From Bacteroidota bacterium (GTDB lineage Bacteria > Bacteroidota > Bacteroidia > Flavobacteriales_F > PHOS-HE28): 19,172 nt of DNA. The stretch is from positions 1-19,172 of the forward strand of contig CAUJFM010000059.1 of the NCBI GenBank assembly GCA_963169595.1, read 5' to 3'. This document shows, piece after piece, positions 6,502 to 13,465 of this stretch. Each line of letters starts with the position of its first letter. Positions within the stretch are counted from its first letter, which is position 1. Below the pieces are notes generated by a model. That model searched no databases. It was not told the origin of the DNA and saw nothing but the letters and a program-made list of their open reading frames with translations. The position numbers and the translations under genes were made by a program.

Positions 6502-8358
6502 TTACTCGGCGCCCTCCTCTTCGTTCTTGCCGCCCTTGGTAGCGCGCTCCTTGTTCTCCATGGCGCTCTTCAGGTCGCTCAGCACGCTCAGGTCGCCGAG
6601 GGTGCTCTTCTCCACCTTCTCGTTCACGCTCTTCACGGAAGCGGACGAGGAAGCACCGGCCTCCTTGCGTGCACCACCGCGCTTGGGAGCGGTCTCGATC
6701 GGCTCTTCGCCCTCCTCGAAGGTGCGGGTGTGGCTCAGCACGATGCGACGGGCATCGCCGTTGAACTCCAGCACCATGAAGGGAAGCTTCTCCTCGAGCT
6801 CGGCCTTCGAACCGTCGGCCTTCTTCAGGTTCTTGGCGGTCACGGTGCCTTCCACGCCGTAGGGCAGGCTCACCACGAAGTTCTGACCGGCACGGCCCGT
6901 GATCGTACCCTCGTGCACGCTGCCCGGGGTGAACACGGTGGCGAACACCTCCCAGGGGTTCTCCTCCACCTGCTTGTGGCCGAGGCTGAGGCGGCGGTTG
7001 TCCTTGTCCACCTCCAGCACCATCACCTCGATGTCGTCACCGATGTTGCAGAACTCGCTGGGGTGCTTGATGCGCTTGGTCCAGCTGAGGTCGCTGATGT
7101 GGATGAGACCGTCCACGCCCTCCTCCAGCTCGGCGAAGATGCCGAAGTGGGTGAAGTTGCGCACCTTGGCGGTGTGCTTGGAGCGGACCGGGTACTTGAA
7201 CTCGATGTCGGCCCAGGGATCGGGCGACAGCTGCTTCATGCCGAGGCTCATCTTGCGCTCTTCGCGGTCGATGTTCAGGATCACGCACTCGATCTCCTGG
7301 CCCTCCTTCAGGAAGTCCTTCGGGCTGCGCAGGTGCTGGCTCCAGCTCATCTCGCTCACGTGCAGCAGGCCCTCCACACCGGCGGCCACCTCCACGAACG
7401 CGCCGTAGTCGGTGATCACCATCACCTTGCCCTTCACCTTGTCGCCCACGTTGAGGTCGGCGCTCAGTGCATCCCAGGGGTGCGACTGCAGCTGCTTCAG
7501 ACCGAGGGCGATGCGCTTCTTCTCGTCGTCGAAGTCCAGGATCACCACGTTGATCTTGTCGTCGAGCTTCACCACCTCCTCGGGGTGGCTCACGCGGCCC
7601 CAGCTCAGGTCGGTGATGTGGATCAGGCCGTCGACACCGCCCAGGTCCACGAACACGCCGTAGCTGGTGATGTTCTTCACGGTGCCTTCCAGCACCTGGC
7701 CCTTCTCCAGGCCGCCGATGATCTGCTTCTTCTGGGCTTCCAGTTCGGCTTCGATCAGCGCCTTGTGCGAGACCACCACGTTCTTGAACTCCTGGTTGAT
7801 CTTCACCACCTTGAACTCCATGTTCTTGCCCACGAACTGGTCGTAGTCGCGGATCGGCTTCACGTCGATCTGCGAACCGGGCAGGAAGGCCTCGATGCCG
7901 AACACGTCCACGATCAGGCCGCCCTTGGTGCGGCACTTCACGTAGCCCGTGATGATCTCGTTGGTCTCCATGGCGTGGTTCACCTTGCCCCAGGCGTTGT
8001 GCACGCGGGCGGTCTTGTGGCTCACCACCATCTGACCACCGCGGTCCTCCTGCTTCTCGATGTAGACCTCCACCTGGTCACCGATCTTCAGATCGGGCTT
8101 GTAGCGGAACTCGCTGACGGGGACCACACCCTCGGACTTGTAGCCGATGTTGATCACCACCTCCTTCTTGTTCATCCCAACGACGGTGCCCATCAGCACT
8201 TCCTTCTCGGAGATGCTGCTCAGGGTGTCCTCGTACGCCTTCTCCATCTTCGCCCGATCGGCGGCGGAGAGGGCCTTCTTGTCATCCTCGACCGCCGCCC
8301 AATCGAAATCGGCCGGGGGTTCGGCGAAGGTGACCTTGTTGTTCTCGACTTTCGACAT
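6502..8358 (-). CDS. rpsA: 30S ribosomal protein S1
   Basis: A 618-residue RNA-binding protein that helps bring mRNA to the small ribosomal subunit. Six S1 (OB-fold) repeats can be read in order, each opening with a G-x-V/I type strand: GTVVGMNKKEVVINIG, GYVKCRTKGGLIVDV, GTVKNITSYGVFVDLGG, GKVMVITDYGAFVEV, AKVRNFTHFGIFAEL and GTITGRAGQNFVVSL. Repeats three to five carry the G-(L)-(I/L)-H-(I/V)-S/T motif ending in SW. A charged Ser/Lys/Glu-rich tail of about 70 residues follows. The frame is open 13 codons further upstream, but MSKVENNKVTF at 8358 is preferred: AGGAAG sits just upstream, an unusually good Shine-Dalgarno for this window. It is transcribed away from ispH, with a -7 element about 125 nt before the start. 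Confidence 0.96.
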   Translation of the reverse strand: MSKVENNKVTFAEPPADFDWAAVEDDKKALSAADRAKMEKAYEDTLSSISEKEVLMGTVVGMNKKEVVINIGYKSEGVVPVSEFRYKPDLKIGDQVEVYIEKQEDRGGQMVVSHKTARVHNAWGKVNHAMETNEIITGYVKCRTKGGLIVDVFGIEAFLPGSQIDVKPIRDYDQFVGKNMEFKVVKINQEFKNVVVSHKALIEAELEAQKKQIIGGLEKGQVLEGTVKNITSYGVFVDLGGVDGLIHITDLSWGRVSHPEEVVKLDDKINVVILDFDDEKKRIALGLKQLQSHPWDALSADLNVGDKVKGKVMVITDYGAFVEVAAGVEGLLHVSEMSWSQHLRSPKDFLKEGQEIECVILNIDREERKMSLGMKQLSPDPWADIEFKYPVRSKHTAKVRNFTHFGIFAELEEGVDGLIHISDLSWTKRIKHPSEFCNIGDDIEVMVLEVDKDNRRLSLGHKQVEENPWEVFATVFTPGSVHEGTITGRAGQNFVVSLPYGVEGTVTAKNLKKADGSKAELEEKLPFMVLEFNGDARRIVLSHTRTFEEGEEPIETAPKRGGARKEAGASSSASVKSVNEKVEKSTLGDLSVLSDLKSAMENKERATKGGKNEEEGAE

Positions 8359-8483
8359 GTACTTCCTAACTGCTTGTATCCCGGACCAAGGGGCCACTGA
8401 CCGGGAGGGTTCTGTTTGCCCACGGTGTCCCTGCGTGAGCTTCCGTCTAAGGCCAGCCGTACAGCTGGTCCGAAAAAGGACCG
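8359..8483 (-). promoter_or_regulatory. Long 5' leader of rpsA
   Basis: About 125 nt separate the rpsA -7 element from its ATG, much longer than the other leaders here. In it a stem CCAGC/GCTGG with a 6-nt loop can be drawn at about 8452-8467, and AGGAAG precedes the start. Ribosomal protein leaders often carry structures for feedback control, so a regulatory leader is plausible, but I do not recognise a named motif. Confidence 0.35.
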
Positions 8484-8491
8484 CAAAAGTA
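8484..8491 (-). promoter_or_regulatory. -7 promoter element of rpsA
   Basis: Read on the minus strand this is TACTTTTG, an exact match to TAnnTTTG. It faces rpsA. Upstream of it, from 8506, lies the first octamer repeat array, which therefore covers the -33 region. Confidence 0.6.
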
Positions 8492-8505
8492 GGAAAAGTC
8501 TGGAA

Positions 8506-8537
8506 ATCAGACGATCAGAAGATCAGACGATCAGAAA
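8506..8537. repeat. Tandem 8-bp repeat array, left arm (4 units of ATCAGAMG type)
   Basis: Four contiguous octamers: ATCAGACG, ATCAGAAG, ATCAGACG, ATCAGAAA. Positions 8506-8535 are the reverse complement of 8617-8646 with 29 of 30 bases matching (the mismatch is 8512 against 8640). It lies upstream of the rpsA -7 element, outside any gene. Confidence 0.85.
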
Positions 8538-8575
8538 CCCGGGAGGAACCGACGGCATGAGCTGAACCCAGCGGG

Positions 8576-8583
8576 TACCTTTG
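8576..8583 (+). promoter_or_regulatory. -7 promoter element of ispH
   Basis: TACCTTTG is an exact match to TAnnTTTG and sits 67 nt before the ispH ATG, inside the loop between the two inverted repeat arms. The right arm would fall in the transcribed leader. Confidence 0.6.
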
Positions 8584-8611
8584 GCGTTCGCGACGTACCA
8601 GTAAGGCATTC

Positions 8612-8649
8612 GATCATCTGATCGTCTGATCTTCTGATCATCTGATCGG
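8612..8649. repeat. Tandem 8-bp repeat array, right arm (GATCNTCT units)
   Basis: Units GATCATCT, GATCGTCT, GATCTTCT, GATCATCT and a partial GATCGG run right up to the ispH start codon at 8651. This is the same unit as the left arm on the opposite strand. The array occupies the position where a ribosome binding site would be. It can also fold locally, for example CGATC (8611-8615) with GATCG (8620-8624). Confidence 0.85.
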
Positions 8650-8650
8650 C

Positions 8651-9874
8651 ATGCGCTCCTTCACCATCCCCTCCCACTACCGCAGTGACCTCATCGGCCG
8701 CCTCAAGGCCTTCCGCAAGGCGCAGGACCCCAAGAAGAAGGACCTGAGCCCCACGGTGTTGGACCTCGGCACGGTGCGCTTCGTGTTCGCCCGGCACTTC
8801 GGCTTCTGCTACGGGGTGGAGAACGCCATCGAGATCAGCTACAAGGCCCTGGAGGAGAACCCCGGCAAGCGCATCTTCCTGCTGAGCCAGATGATCCACA
8901 ACCCGGCCGTGAACGACGACCTCACCAGCCGGGGCATGCGCTTCATCCAGGACACCAACGGCCAGCCGCTGATGGACTGGAACGAGCTCACGGCCGACGA
9001 TATCGTGATCATCCCAGCCTTCGGCACCACCCTGGAGACCGAGGAGAAGCTGAAGGCCATCGGCATCGACCCGCTGAAGTACAACACCACCTGCCCCTTC
9101 GTGGAGAAGGTGTGGAACCGCAGCGCACAGCTGGGCCAGAAGGACTACACCGTGGTGATCCACGGAAAGGCGAAGCACGAGGAGACGCGCGCCACCTTCA
9201 GTCACACCGCGGCCGGCGCGCCCGCCGTGATCATCAAGGACATGGCCGAGGCGCAGGAGCTGGGCCGCATCATCATGGGTGAACTGCCCGCCGCGCGCTT
9301 CCACGAGCTCTTCGGCACGCGGTGCACGCCGGGCTTCGACCCCGCCAAGGACCTCGCCCGCATCGGCGTGGTGAACCAGACCACCATGCTGGCCACCGAG
9401 ACCCAGGCCATTGCCGACCACCTGAAACAGGTGATGATCGGGAAGTACGGCGATGCCGACCTCAAGGCCCACTTCGCCGACACGCGCGACACGCTCTGCT
9501 ACGCCACCAACGACAACCAGGACGCCACCAACGAACTGCTGAAGGCCGAAGCCGACTTAGCGCTGGTGGTGGGCGGCTACAACAGCAGCAACACCAGCCA
9601 CTTGGTGGAACTGCTCGAGCATAAGTTCCCCACCTACTTCATCAAGAACGAAGGCGAGATCCTGAGCGCGGACACCATCCAGCACTTCAACTACCCCGCG
9701 CACAAGCTGGAGAGCACGGAAGGCTGGCTACCCGCGAAGCGCCCGCTCACCATCATCCTCACCAGCGGCGCGAGCTGCCCGGACACCTTGCTGGACCGGG
9801 TGATGCTGAAGGTGCTGGGGTTTGTGGAGGGTGTGAAGGATCCGGTGGCAGTTGTGGAAGCGCAGGTCGGGTGA
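8651..9874 (+). CDS. ispH: 4-hydroxy-3-methylbut-2-enyl diphosphate reductase
   Basis: A 407-residue iron-sulfur enzyme of the last step of the MEP pathway, turning HMBPP into IPP and DMAPP in the cytoplasm. The three cluster cysteines are present: Cys53 in HFGFCYGVENAI, Cys148 in NTTCPFVEKVW and Cys283 in DTLCYATNDNQ. Other family motifs are IHNPAVNDDL, HGKAKHEETRATF, VNQTTMLATETQ and VVGGYNSSNTSHL. It is the long form with an N-terminal extension of about 40 residues and a long central part, as also in plants and cyanobacteria; the E. coli enzyme has just over 300 residues. The C-terminal SGASCPD has Cys where many homologues have Ala or Thr. The start MRSFTIPSHYRSD lies directly after the octamer array with no Shine-Dalgarno. 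The next small ORF overlaps or closely follows the stop. Confidence 0.96.
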   Translation: MRSFTIPSHYRSDLIGRLKAFRKAQDPKKKDLSPTVLDLGTVRFVFARHFGFCYGVENAIEISYKALEENPGKRIFLLSQMIHNPAVNDDLTSRGMRFIQDTNGQPLMDWNELTADDIVIIPAFGTTLETEEKLKAIGIDPLKYNTTCPFVEKVWNRSAQLGQKDYTVVIHGKAKHEETRATFSHTAAGAPAVIIKDMAEAQELGRIIMGELPAARFHELFGTRCTPGFDPAKDLARIGVVNQTTMLATETQAIADHLKQVMIGKYGDADLKAHFADTRDTLCYATNDNQDATNELLKAEADLALVVGGYNSSNTSHLVELLEHKFPTYFIKNEGEILSADTIQHFNYPAHKLESTEGWLPAKRPLTIILTSGASCPDTLLDRVMLKVLGFVEGVKDPVAVVEAQVG

Positions 9875-9885
9875 TCGCCGAGTGC

Positions 9886-10179
9886 ATGACTGGCATGTTC
9901 CAATACTTGCGCAGAAGATGGGAAGAGACCCGCGGGGACGAACACGCTGATTGGGGGTGTTCAACATGGTACTTTGAAGTAGACGCGGATCTCAATGTGC
10001 TTCGTCAGATCGAGGTCTATGATTCAGGTGCATGCCTCAAATACTCACGAACTCACCTAGAGGACGAGTATGGCGGTCTAGCAGAGAAGCCATTGGATGA
10101 CGAAGACTGGTCACCTTTTGAAACTAGCAAGGAAGAGTTCGAGCGGATCTGGTCCACGACTAAGGCTGTGAATGGATAG
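9886..10179 (+). CDS. Small hypothetical protein in a low-GC insert
   Basis: I do not recognise it with certainty. It is a soluble, acidic protein of about 97 residues. After a basic start (MFQYLRRRWEETRG) comes ADWGCSTWYFEVD, LNVLRQIEVYDSGACLKY, EDEYGGLAEKPLD and FETSKEEFERIW. The alternating strand pattern and the closing EEFE..W resemble small single-domain families such as DUF6881, a resemblance from memory only. Starts possible in frame: GTG 9871 (overlaps the ispH stop by 4 nt), ATG 9886, ATG 9895; none has a clear Shine-Dalgarno, and 9895 (MFQY) is where the fold seems to begin. Base use differs from its neighbours: about 45-50 % G+C in 9961-10140 by hand count against 63 % in a nearby line of ispH, which suggests later acquisition. 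A second small ORF overlaps its 3' end. Confidence 0.65.
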   Translation: MTGMFQYLRRRWEETRGDEHADWGCSTWYFEVDADLNVLRQIEVYDSGACLKYSRTHLEDEYGGLAEKPLDDEDWSPFETSKEEFERIWSTTKAVNG

Positions 10180-10345
10180 AGCAGATCCACGCGCGCTTTA
10201 CGCCGTGCTACGAGAAAAAAAACGATCGTGCGCCTCAATCGAGGACATTTACGACTACATGCAGCCTGAGCTTATCGCGGTGCTGAAGGAGAAGTCCGAT
10301 ACATATCGGACCGAGGAGGTGTGGCGGCGGGGAATGCTGGGGTGA
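10172..10345 (+). CDS. Very small hypothetical protein (57 residues) overlapping the previous ORF
   Basis: Translating from the ATG at 10172 gives 57 residues: a basic N-terminal part (MDRADPRALYAVLREKKRS), then IEDIYDYMQPELIAVLKEK and TEEVWRRGMLG, stopping at TGA 10343-10345. It looks mainly helical and soluble. The start overlaps the end of the preceding ORF by 8 nt in another frame, and an in-frame TGA lies directly before the ATG, so it cannot begin earlier. AAGG lies 6 nt upstream as a possible ribosome binding site. Codon use matches the low-GC insert. It ends 4 nt before the stop of the convergent cmk. I know no family for it. It may be a real coupled partner of the previous gene, a truncated remnant, or chance. 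Confidence 0.4.
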   Translation: MDRADPRALYAVLREKKRSCASIEDIYDYMQPELIAVLKEKSDTYRTEEVWRRGMLG

Positions 10346-10356
10346 ATCCTCACTCC
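10339..10356. terminator. Small hairpin spanning the converging stop codons
   Basis: GGGGTGA (10339-10345) pairs with TCACTCC (10350-10356) across the loop ATCC, including one G-T pair. Both stop codons, of the 57-residue ORF and of cmk, lie in the stem. There is no T tract on either side, so intrinsic termination would be weak. Confidence 0.3.
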
Positions 10357-11051
10357 TGCCCCACCTGGGCCAGCACGCCGAGCACCACATCCAGCGCGCG
10401 TTCGAACTGCTGCTGGGCAGTGATGTCGCTGTTGTCGATCTCCACCGCGTCGGGGGCCTTGATCAGCGGATCGGCCGCGCGGGTGGTGTCGTCCTCATCG
10501 CGCCGGTTGATGTTCTCCAGCACGCTGGCGTAATCCACCTCCACGCCCTTGGACTTGAGCTCGTGGTAGCGGCGCTGGGCACGCACTTCGGGCCGGGCGG
10601 TCATGTAGAGCTTCACCTCGGCGTCGGGGAAGACCACCGTGCCGATGTCACGGCCGTCCATCACCACCCCCTTGTCGTGCCCGAAGGCCTGCTGGAGCTT
10701 CACCAGCTTGGCGCGCACCTCGGGCACCGGGCTCACCAGGGTCACGAAACGGCTCACCTCCATGCCGCGGATCTCCTTCTCCACGTTACGCCCGTTGAGC
10801 GTGGTGATGCTCTTGTTGGTCATGGGATCGTGCTGGAAGCGGATGTCGATGCCGTCCAGCACCCGCATCAGGCCCTCCTTGTCCAGACGGCCGTCCTTCA
10901 CCAGGCCGTTCTCGATCACGTACAGGGCCACGGCGCGGTACATCGCCCCGCTGTCGATGTAGGTGTAGCCCAGGTGCTGGGCCAGCTGCTTGGCCAGGGT
11001 GCTCTTCCCGCAGGAGGAGAAGCCGTCGATGGCGATGGTGATGCGGTTCAC
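10350..11051 (-). CDS. cmk: Cytidylate kinase
   Basis: A 233-residue kinase that phosphorylates CMP and dCMP with ATP in pyrimidine nucleotide supply. The P-loop reads GFSSCGKST (residues 10-18), the variant common in Bacteroidota enzymes. Further landmarks are YIDSGAMYRAVALY, MDGRDIGTVVFPDAEVKLYMTA and the arginine-rich RPEVRAQRRYHELK lid region, followed by RDEDDTTRAADPL. The start is GTG at 11051, because the first strand (NRITIAIDG) follows at once; no earlier start suits. A TACTTTG (11059-11065, minus strand) lies just upstream and may be a shortened -7 element. It is the last gene of the leftward run that includes porQ and queA, and converges on the low-GC insert after ispH. Confidence 0.96.
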   Translation of the reverse strand: MNRITIAIDGFSSCGKSTLAKQLAQHLGYTYIDSGAMYRAVALYVIENGLVKDGRLDKEGLMRVLDGIDIRFQHDPMTNKSITTLNGRNVEKEIRGMEVSRFVTLVSPVPEVRAKLVKLQQAFGHDKGVVMDGRDIGTVVFPDAEVKLYMTARPEVRAQRRYHELKSKGVEVDYASVLENINRRDEDDTTRAADPLIKAPDAVEIDNSDITAQQQFERALDVVLGVLAQVGQE

Positions 11052-11093
11052 GGGCCGCCAAAGTACGGCGCCCGGCGCGGACCCGCCCCCTGC

Positions 11094-12131
11094 TCAGTCC
11101 TTCTTGAAGTCCGCGAAGCGGGCCGCCAGCGTGAAGGTGTTGGCGATACCGGCCAGGTTGAGCTGGGAGTAGCCGTAGCTGATGTGCAGCTTGCTCACTC
11201 GCAGGCCGATGCCGAAGCTCACCCCCGTGGCGGAGGGCTTGTCGGGCAGCACCATCTCCTGACGGCGGCGGTAGTTGTAGGCCACCCGGATCATGAAGTT
11301 CCGGCTCAGCAGGATCTCGGCGCTGGGCACCAGGTGCAGCAGCGCCTTTTCGGCGGTGGTCACCTCATCCACGATCAGTTCGCCGGTGGACGGATCGATC
11401 TGCTGCACGGCTTTGGGGTCCTCGTAGGTCAGGTCCCAACGCTGCAGCTGTTCCATCATCAGGCCCAGCCGGAAGGGCGCATGCTTGAACTTGTAGGTGA
11501 CGCCCAGCTGCACCTGGAAGGGGAGCTTCTCCCGCTCACCGGTGTAGGTGGAGACCTGGTAGCCCATGTTCCGCAGCAGCGCGGCCACCGTGAGGCCCAG
11601 TTTCCGCTTCACGAAGACCCCGCCCACATCGAAGGCCCAGGCCGTGGAGGTGTAGGTGTCCAGGTTGCTGGTGAGCAGCTTCACGTTGGCCCCGATGCTG
11701 AACAGGCTGTCGATGGCGCGCGACCCGCCCACTTGGAACACGTACTCCCCCGCCCGGAAATCGCCGAGCTCGTTGCCCGCCTCGTCGGTGCGCCGGAAGG
11801 TGCCGTAGTCGATGTAGTGCAGGCTGCCGGAGAAGGTGGTGTTGATGCTGTCGAAGTGGTGGGCGTAGCCGGCATAGCCGATGCCGATGCCTTCGAAGTA
11901 GGGCAGGTAGCTCAGGGCCACCTGGCGCCCCATCTCGGGGTTGAGCAGCGCGGGGTTGAAGAAGCCCAGGTTCACGTCGTTGTCCATCACCGCGATGTAG
12001 TTCCCGCCCAATGCGGCGGCACGCGCCGAACTGGGGATGTCGAGCACGCGGAACGCGGCCTGGCCACCGAGCTGGGCGAAGGCCCCTGGGGCGAGCAACA
12101 GGCAAAGGATGACGGGTAGGGAACGACGCAT
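11094..12131 (-). CDS. porQ: Type IX secretion system protein PorQ
   Basis: A 345-residue outer membrane beta-barrel protein of the type IX secretion system. It has a signal peptide (MRRSLPVILCLLLAPGAFAQ) and then the family opening GGQAAFRVLDIPSSARAAALGG, followed by VMDNDVNLGFFNPALLN, typical of the PorV/PorQ group of the FadL-like barrels. The rest alternates short polar turns and amphipathic strands, ending in an aromatic-containing strand (FTLAARFADF). In Porphyromonas gingivalis PorQ belongs to the T9SS attachment machinery with PorU, PorV and PorZ. The start at 12131 is chosen for the signal peptide; an ORF extension to 12170 lacks one. TATATTCG (12144-12151, minus strand) is one base off the -7 element. 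It lies 48 nt after queA and 42 nt before cmk. Confidence 0.92.
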   Translation of the reverse strand: MRRSLPVILCLLLAPGAFAQLGGQAAFRVLDIPSSARAAALGGNYIAVMDNDVNLGFFNPALLNPEMGRQVALSYLPYFEGIGIGYAGYAHHFDSINTTFSGSLHYIDYGTFRRTDEAGNELGDFRAGEYVFQVGGSRAIDSLFSIGANVKLLTSNLDTYTSTAWAFDVGGVFVKRKLGLTVAALLRNMGYQVSTYTGEREKLPFQVQLGVTYKFKHAPFRLGLMMEQLQRWDLTYEDPKAVQQIDPSTGELIVDEVTTAEKALLHLVPSAEILLSRNFMIRVAYNYRRRQEMVLPDKPSATGVSFGIGLRVSKLHISYGYSQLNLAGIANTFTLAARFADFKKD

Positions 12132-12179
12132 ACGCGGAGGGAACGAATATAGGATGCGGGTATTGTCCACCGGATCGTC

Positions 12180-13427
12180 TTAAAGGCCGCTCCGCCACAG
12201 CAACGAGGAGTCCCCGTAGCTCAGGAACCGGTAGTCCCGGTCCAGCGCGTGCTGGTAGACCCGCCGCCAATCCTCGCCGATGAAGGCCGCCACGAGGAGC
12301 AGCAGGGTGCTCTGGGGCTGGTGGAAGTTGGTGACGAGCGCATCGGCCATGCGCACCTGGTAACCGGGGGCGATGAGCAGTTCGGTGCGCCCGGTCAACC
12401 GCCGATCGGGCAGGGCGCGCACCTGGTCGATCACGGCATCGAGCGCTTCGGCGGCCGTGGGCAGGGCCTTGTCACGGGGCTCGTAGGGCTCCCACTGCTC
12501 CACGGCCAGTTGCTGGGAAGCGCGGCCGTTCAAGAGGGCCACCCCGTGCCAGTAGATGCTCTCCATGGTCCGCAGGGCGGTGGTGCCCACGGCCACGATG
12601 GGGGCATGACCCACCTGGGCACGCAGGGCCTCCAGGGCCTCGAGGGGGGTCCGCACCTGTTCGCCGTGCATCACATGGTCGGCCATGCGTTCGCTCTTCA
12701 CGGGCAGGAAGGTACCGGCGCCCACGTGGAGGGTGAGCTCGGTGCGGGTGATGCCGCGGGCCTGCAGGCGGTCCAGCACGTCCGGGGTGAAGTGGAGGCT
12801 GGCCGTAGGTGCGGCCACGGAGCCCTCGTTGCGGGCAAAGACGGTGTTGTATCGCTCCCGGTCGGTGGCCTCATCGGGACGCTTCATGTAGGGCGGCAGC
12901 GGCACATGGCCCACGCGGTCGAGCACCTCGGCGAAGGTGAGCCCGGCCGGTTCCCAGCTGAAGGCGACCTGTTCCGTCCCCACGCGCCGGGCGCGCAGGG
13001 TGGTGGTCACCGCGGAAGTGTGGTCGTCGTCGCGGGGATCGGTGGCGGTGTGCTGGAGCACGAGCTCCTCCCCGGCACGCCAGCGCTTGGCATTGCCCAC
13101 GAAGGCGTTCCACACGCAGGTACCGGTACGCGCGAAGGCCATTTCCACGGGCAGCTGGTCGGCGGGCTCCAGGCACAGCACCTCGATGCGTGCTCCGGAG
13201 TCGCGGTGCATGACGATGCGTGCGTTCACCACCCGGGTGTTGTTCAGCACCAGGAGCGCGCCGGGAGGCAGCAGGTCCGGCAGGTCGCGGAACACATGGT
13301 CGGTGATGACACCCTGCCGGTACTGGAGCAGGCGGCTGGCATCACGCTCGGCCAGCGGCACCTGCGCAATGCACCCTTCGGGCAGCGGGTAGGTGTGGTC
13401 GGCGATGGAAAGGTCGCGGGGGTCCAT
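12180..13427 (-). CDS. queA: S-adenosylmethionine:tRNA ribosyltransferase-isomerase
   Basis: A 415-residue cytoplasmic enzyme that transfers and isomerises the ribosyl part of S-adenosylmethionine onto 7-aminomethyl-7-deazaguanine in tRNA, giving epoxyqueuosine. Family motifs in order: LPEGCIAQVPLAERDASRLL (15-34), LNNTRVVNARI (61-71), PLPPYMKRPDEATDRERYNT (176-195), APTASLHF (206-213), LHVGAGTFLPVKS (233-245), HVMHGE (251-256), VTNFHQPQSTLLLLVAAF (365-382) and FLSYGDSSLL (401-410). It is about 70 residues longer than the E. coli type. Part of the extra length lies at about 291-348, between RTMESIYWHG and LTGRTELLIAPGY. I recall longer QueA forms in Bacteroidota. ATG 13427 (MDPRDLSIADHTYPLP) is chosen over a long, compositionally odd upstream extension that would run into the subtilase gene. 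Confidence 0.95.
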   Translation of the reverse strand: MDPRDLSIADHTYPLPEGCIAQVPLAERDASRLLQYRQGVITDHVFRDLPDLLPPGALLVLNNTRVVNARIVMHRDSGARIEVLCLEPADQLPVEMAFARTGTCVWNAFVGNAKRWRAGEELVLQHTATDPRDDDHTSAVTTTLRARRVGTEQVAFSWEPAGLTFAEVLDRVGHVPLPPYMKRPDEATDRERYNTVFARNEGSVAAPTASLHFTPDVLDRLQARGITRTELTLHVGAGTFLPVKSERMADHVMHGEQVRTPLEALEALRAQVGHAPIVAVGTTALRTMESIYWHGVALLNGRASQQLAVEQWEPYEPRDKALPTAAEALDAVIDQVRALPDRRLTGRTELLIAPGYQVRMADALVTNFHQPQSTLLLLVAAFIGEDWRRVYQHALDRDYRFLSYGDSSLLWRSGL

Positions 13428-13465
13428 GGGGAAAGCGGCCGCGAAGATCGTTGGTGCGCGGGCGA

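Noticed and set aside
6730..8400. A 556-codon open frame antisense to rpsA
   Set aside because: Its composition (many His, Leu, Val, Asp) mirrors S1-domain codons; rpsA has six clear domains on the other strand.
8506..8649. CRISPR array
   Set aside because: The units are only 8 bp, directly contiguous without spacers, and arranged as an inverted pair; no cas genes are nearby.
8506..8649. Intrinsic terminator made by the two repeat arms
   Set aside because: The arms are 81 nt apart, lie between divergent genes, and contain an ispH promoter element in the loop; no T tract follows.
9871..10345. A single gene broken by a frameshift
   Set aside because: The first ORF has a natural-looking C-terminal end (EEFERIW plus a short tail), the second has its own ATG with AAGG upstream, and a stop codon lies directly before that ATG in its frame, so two genes are the simpler reading.
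10563..12119. A 518-codon open frame antisense to cmk and porQ
   Set aside because: It covers two recognised genes and the gap between them and shows no family motif.
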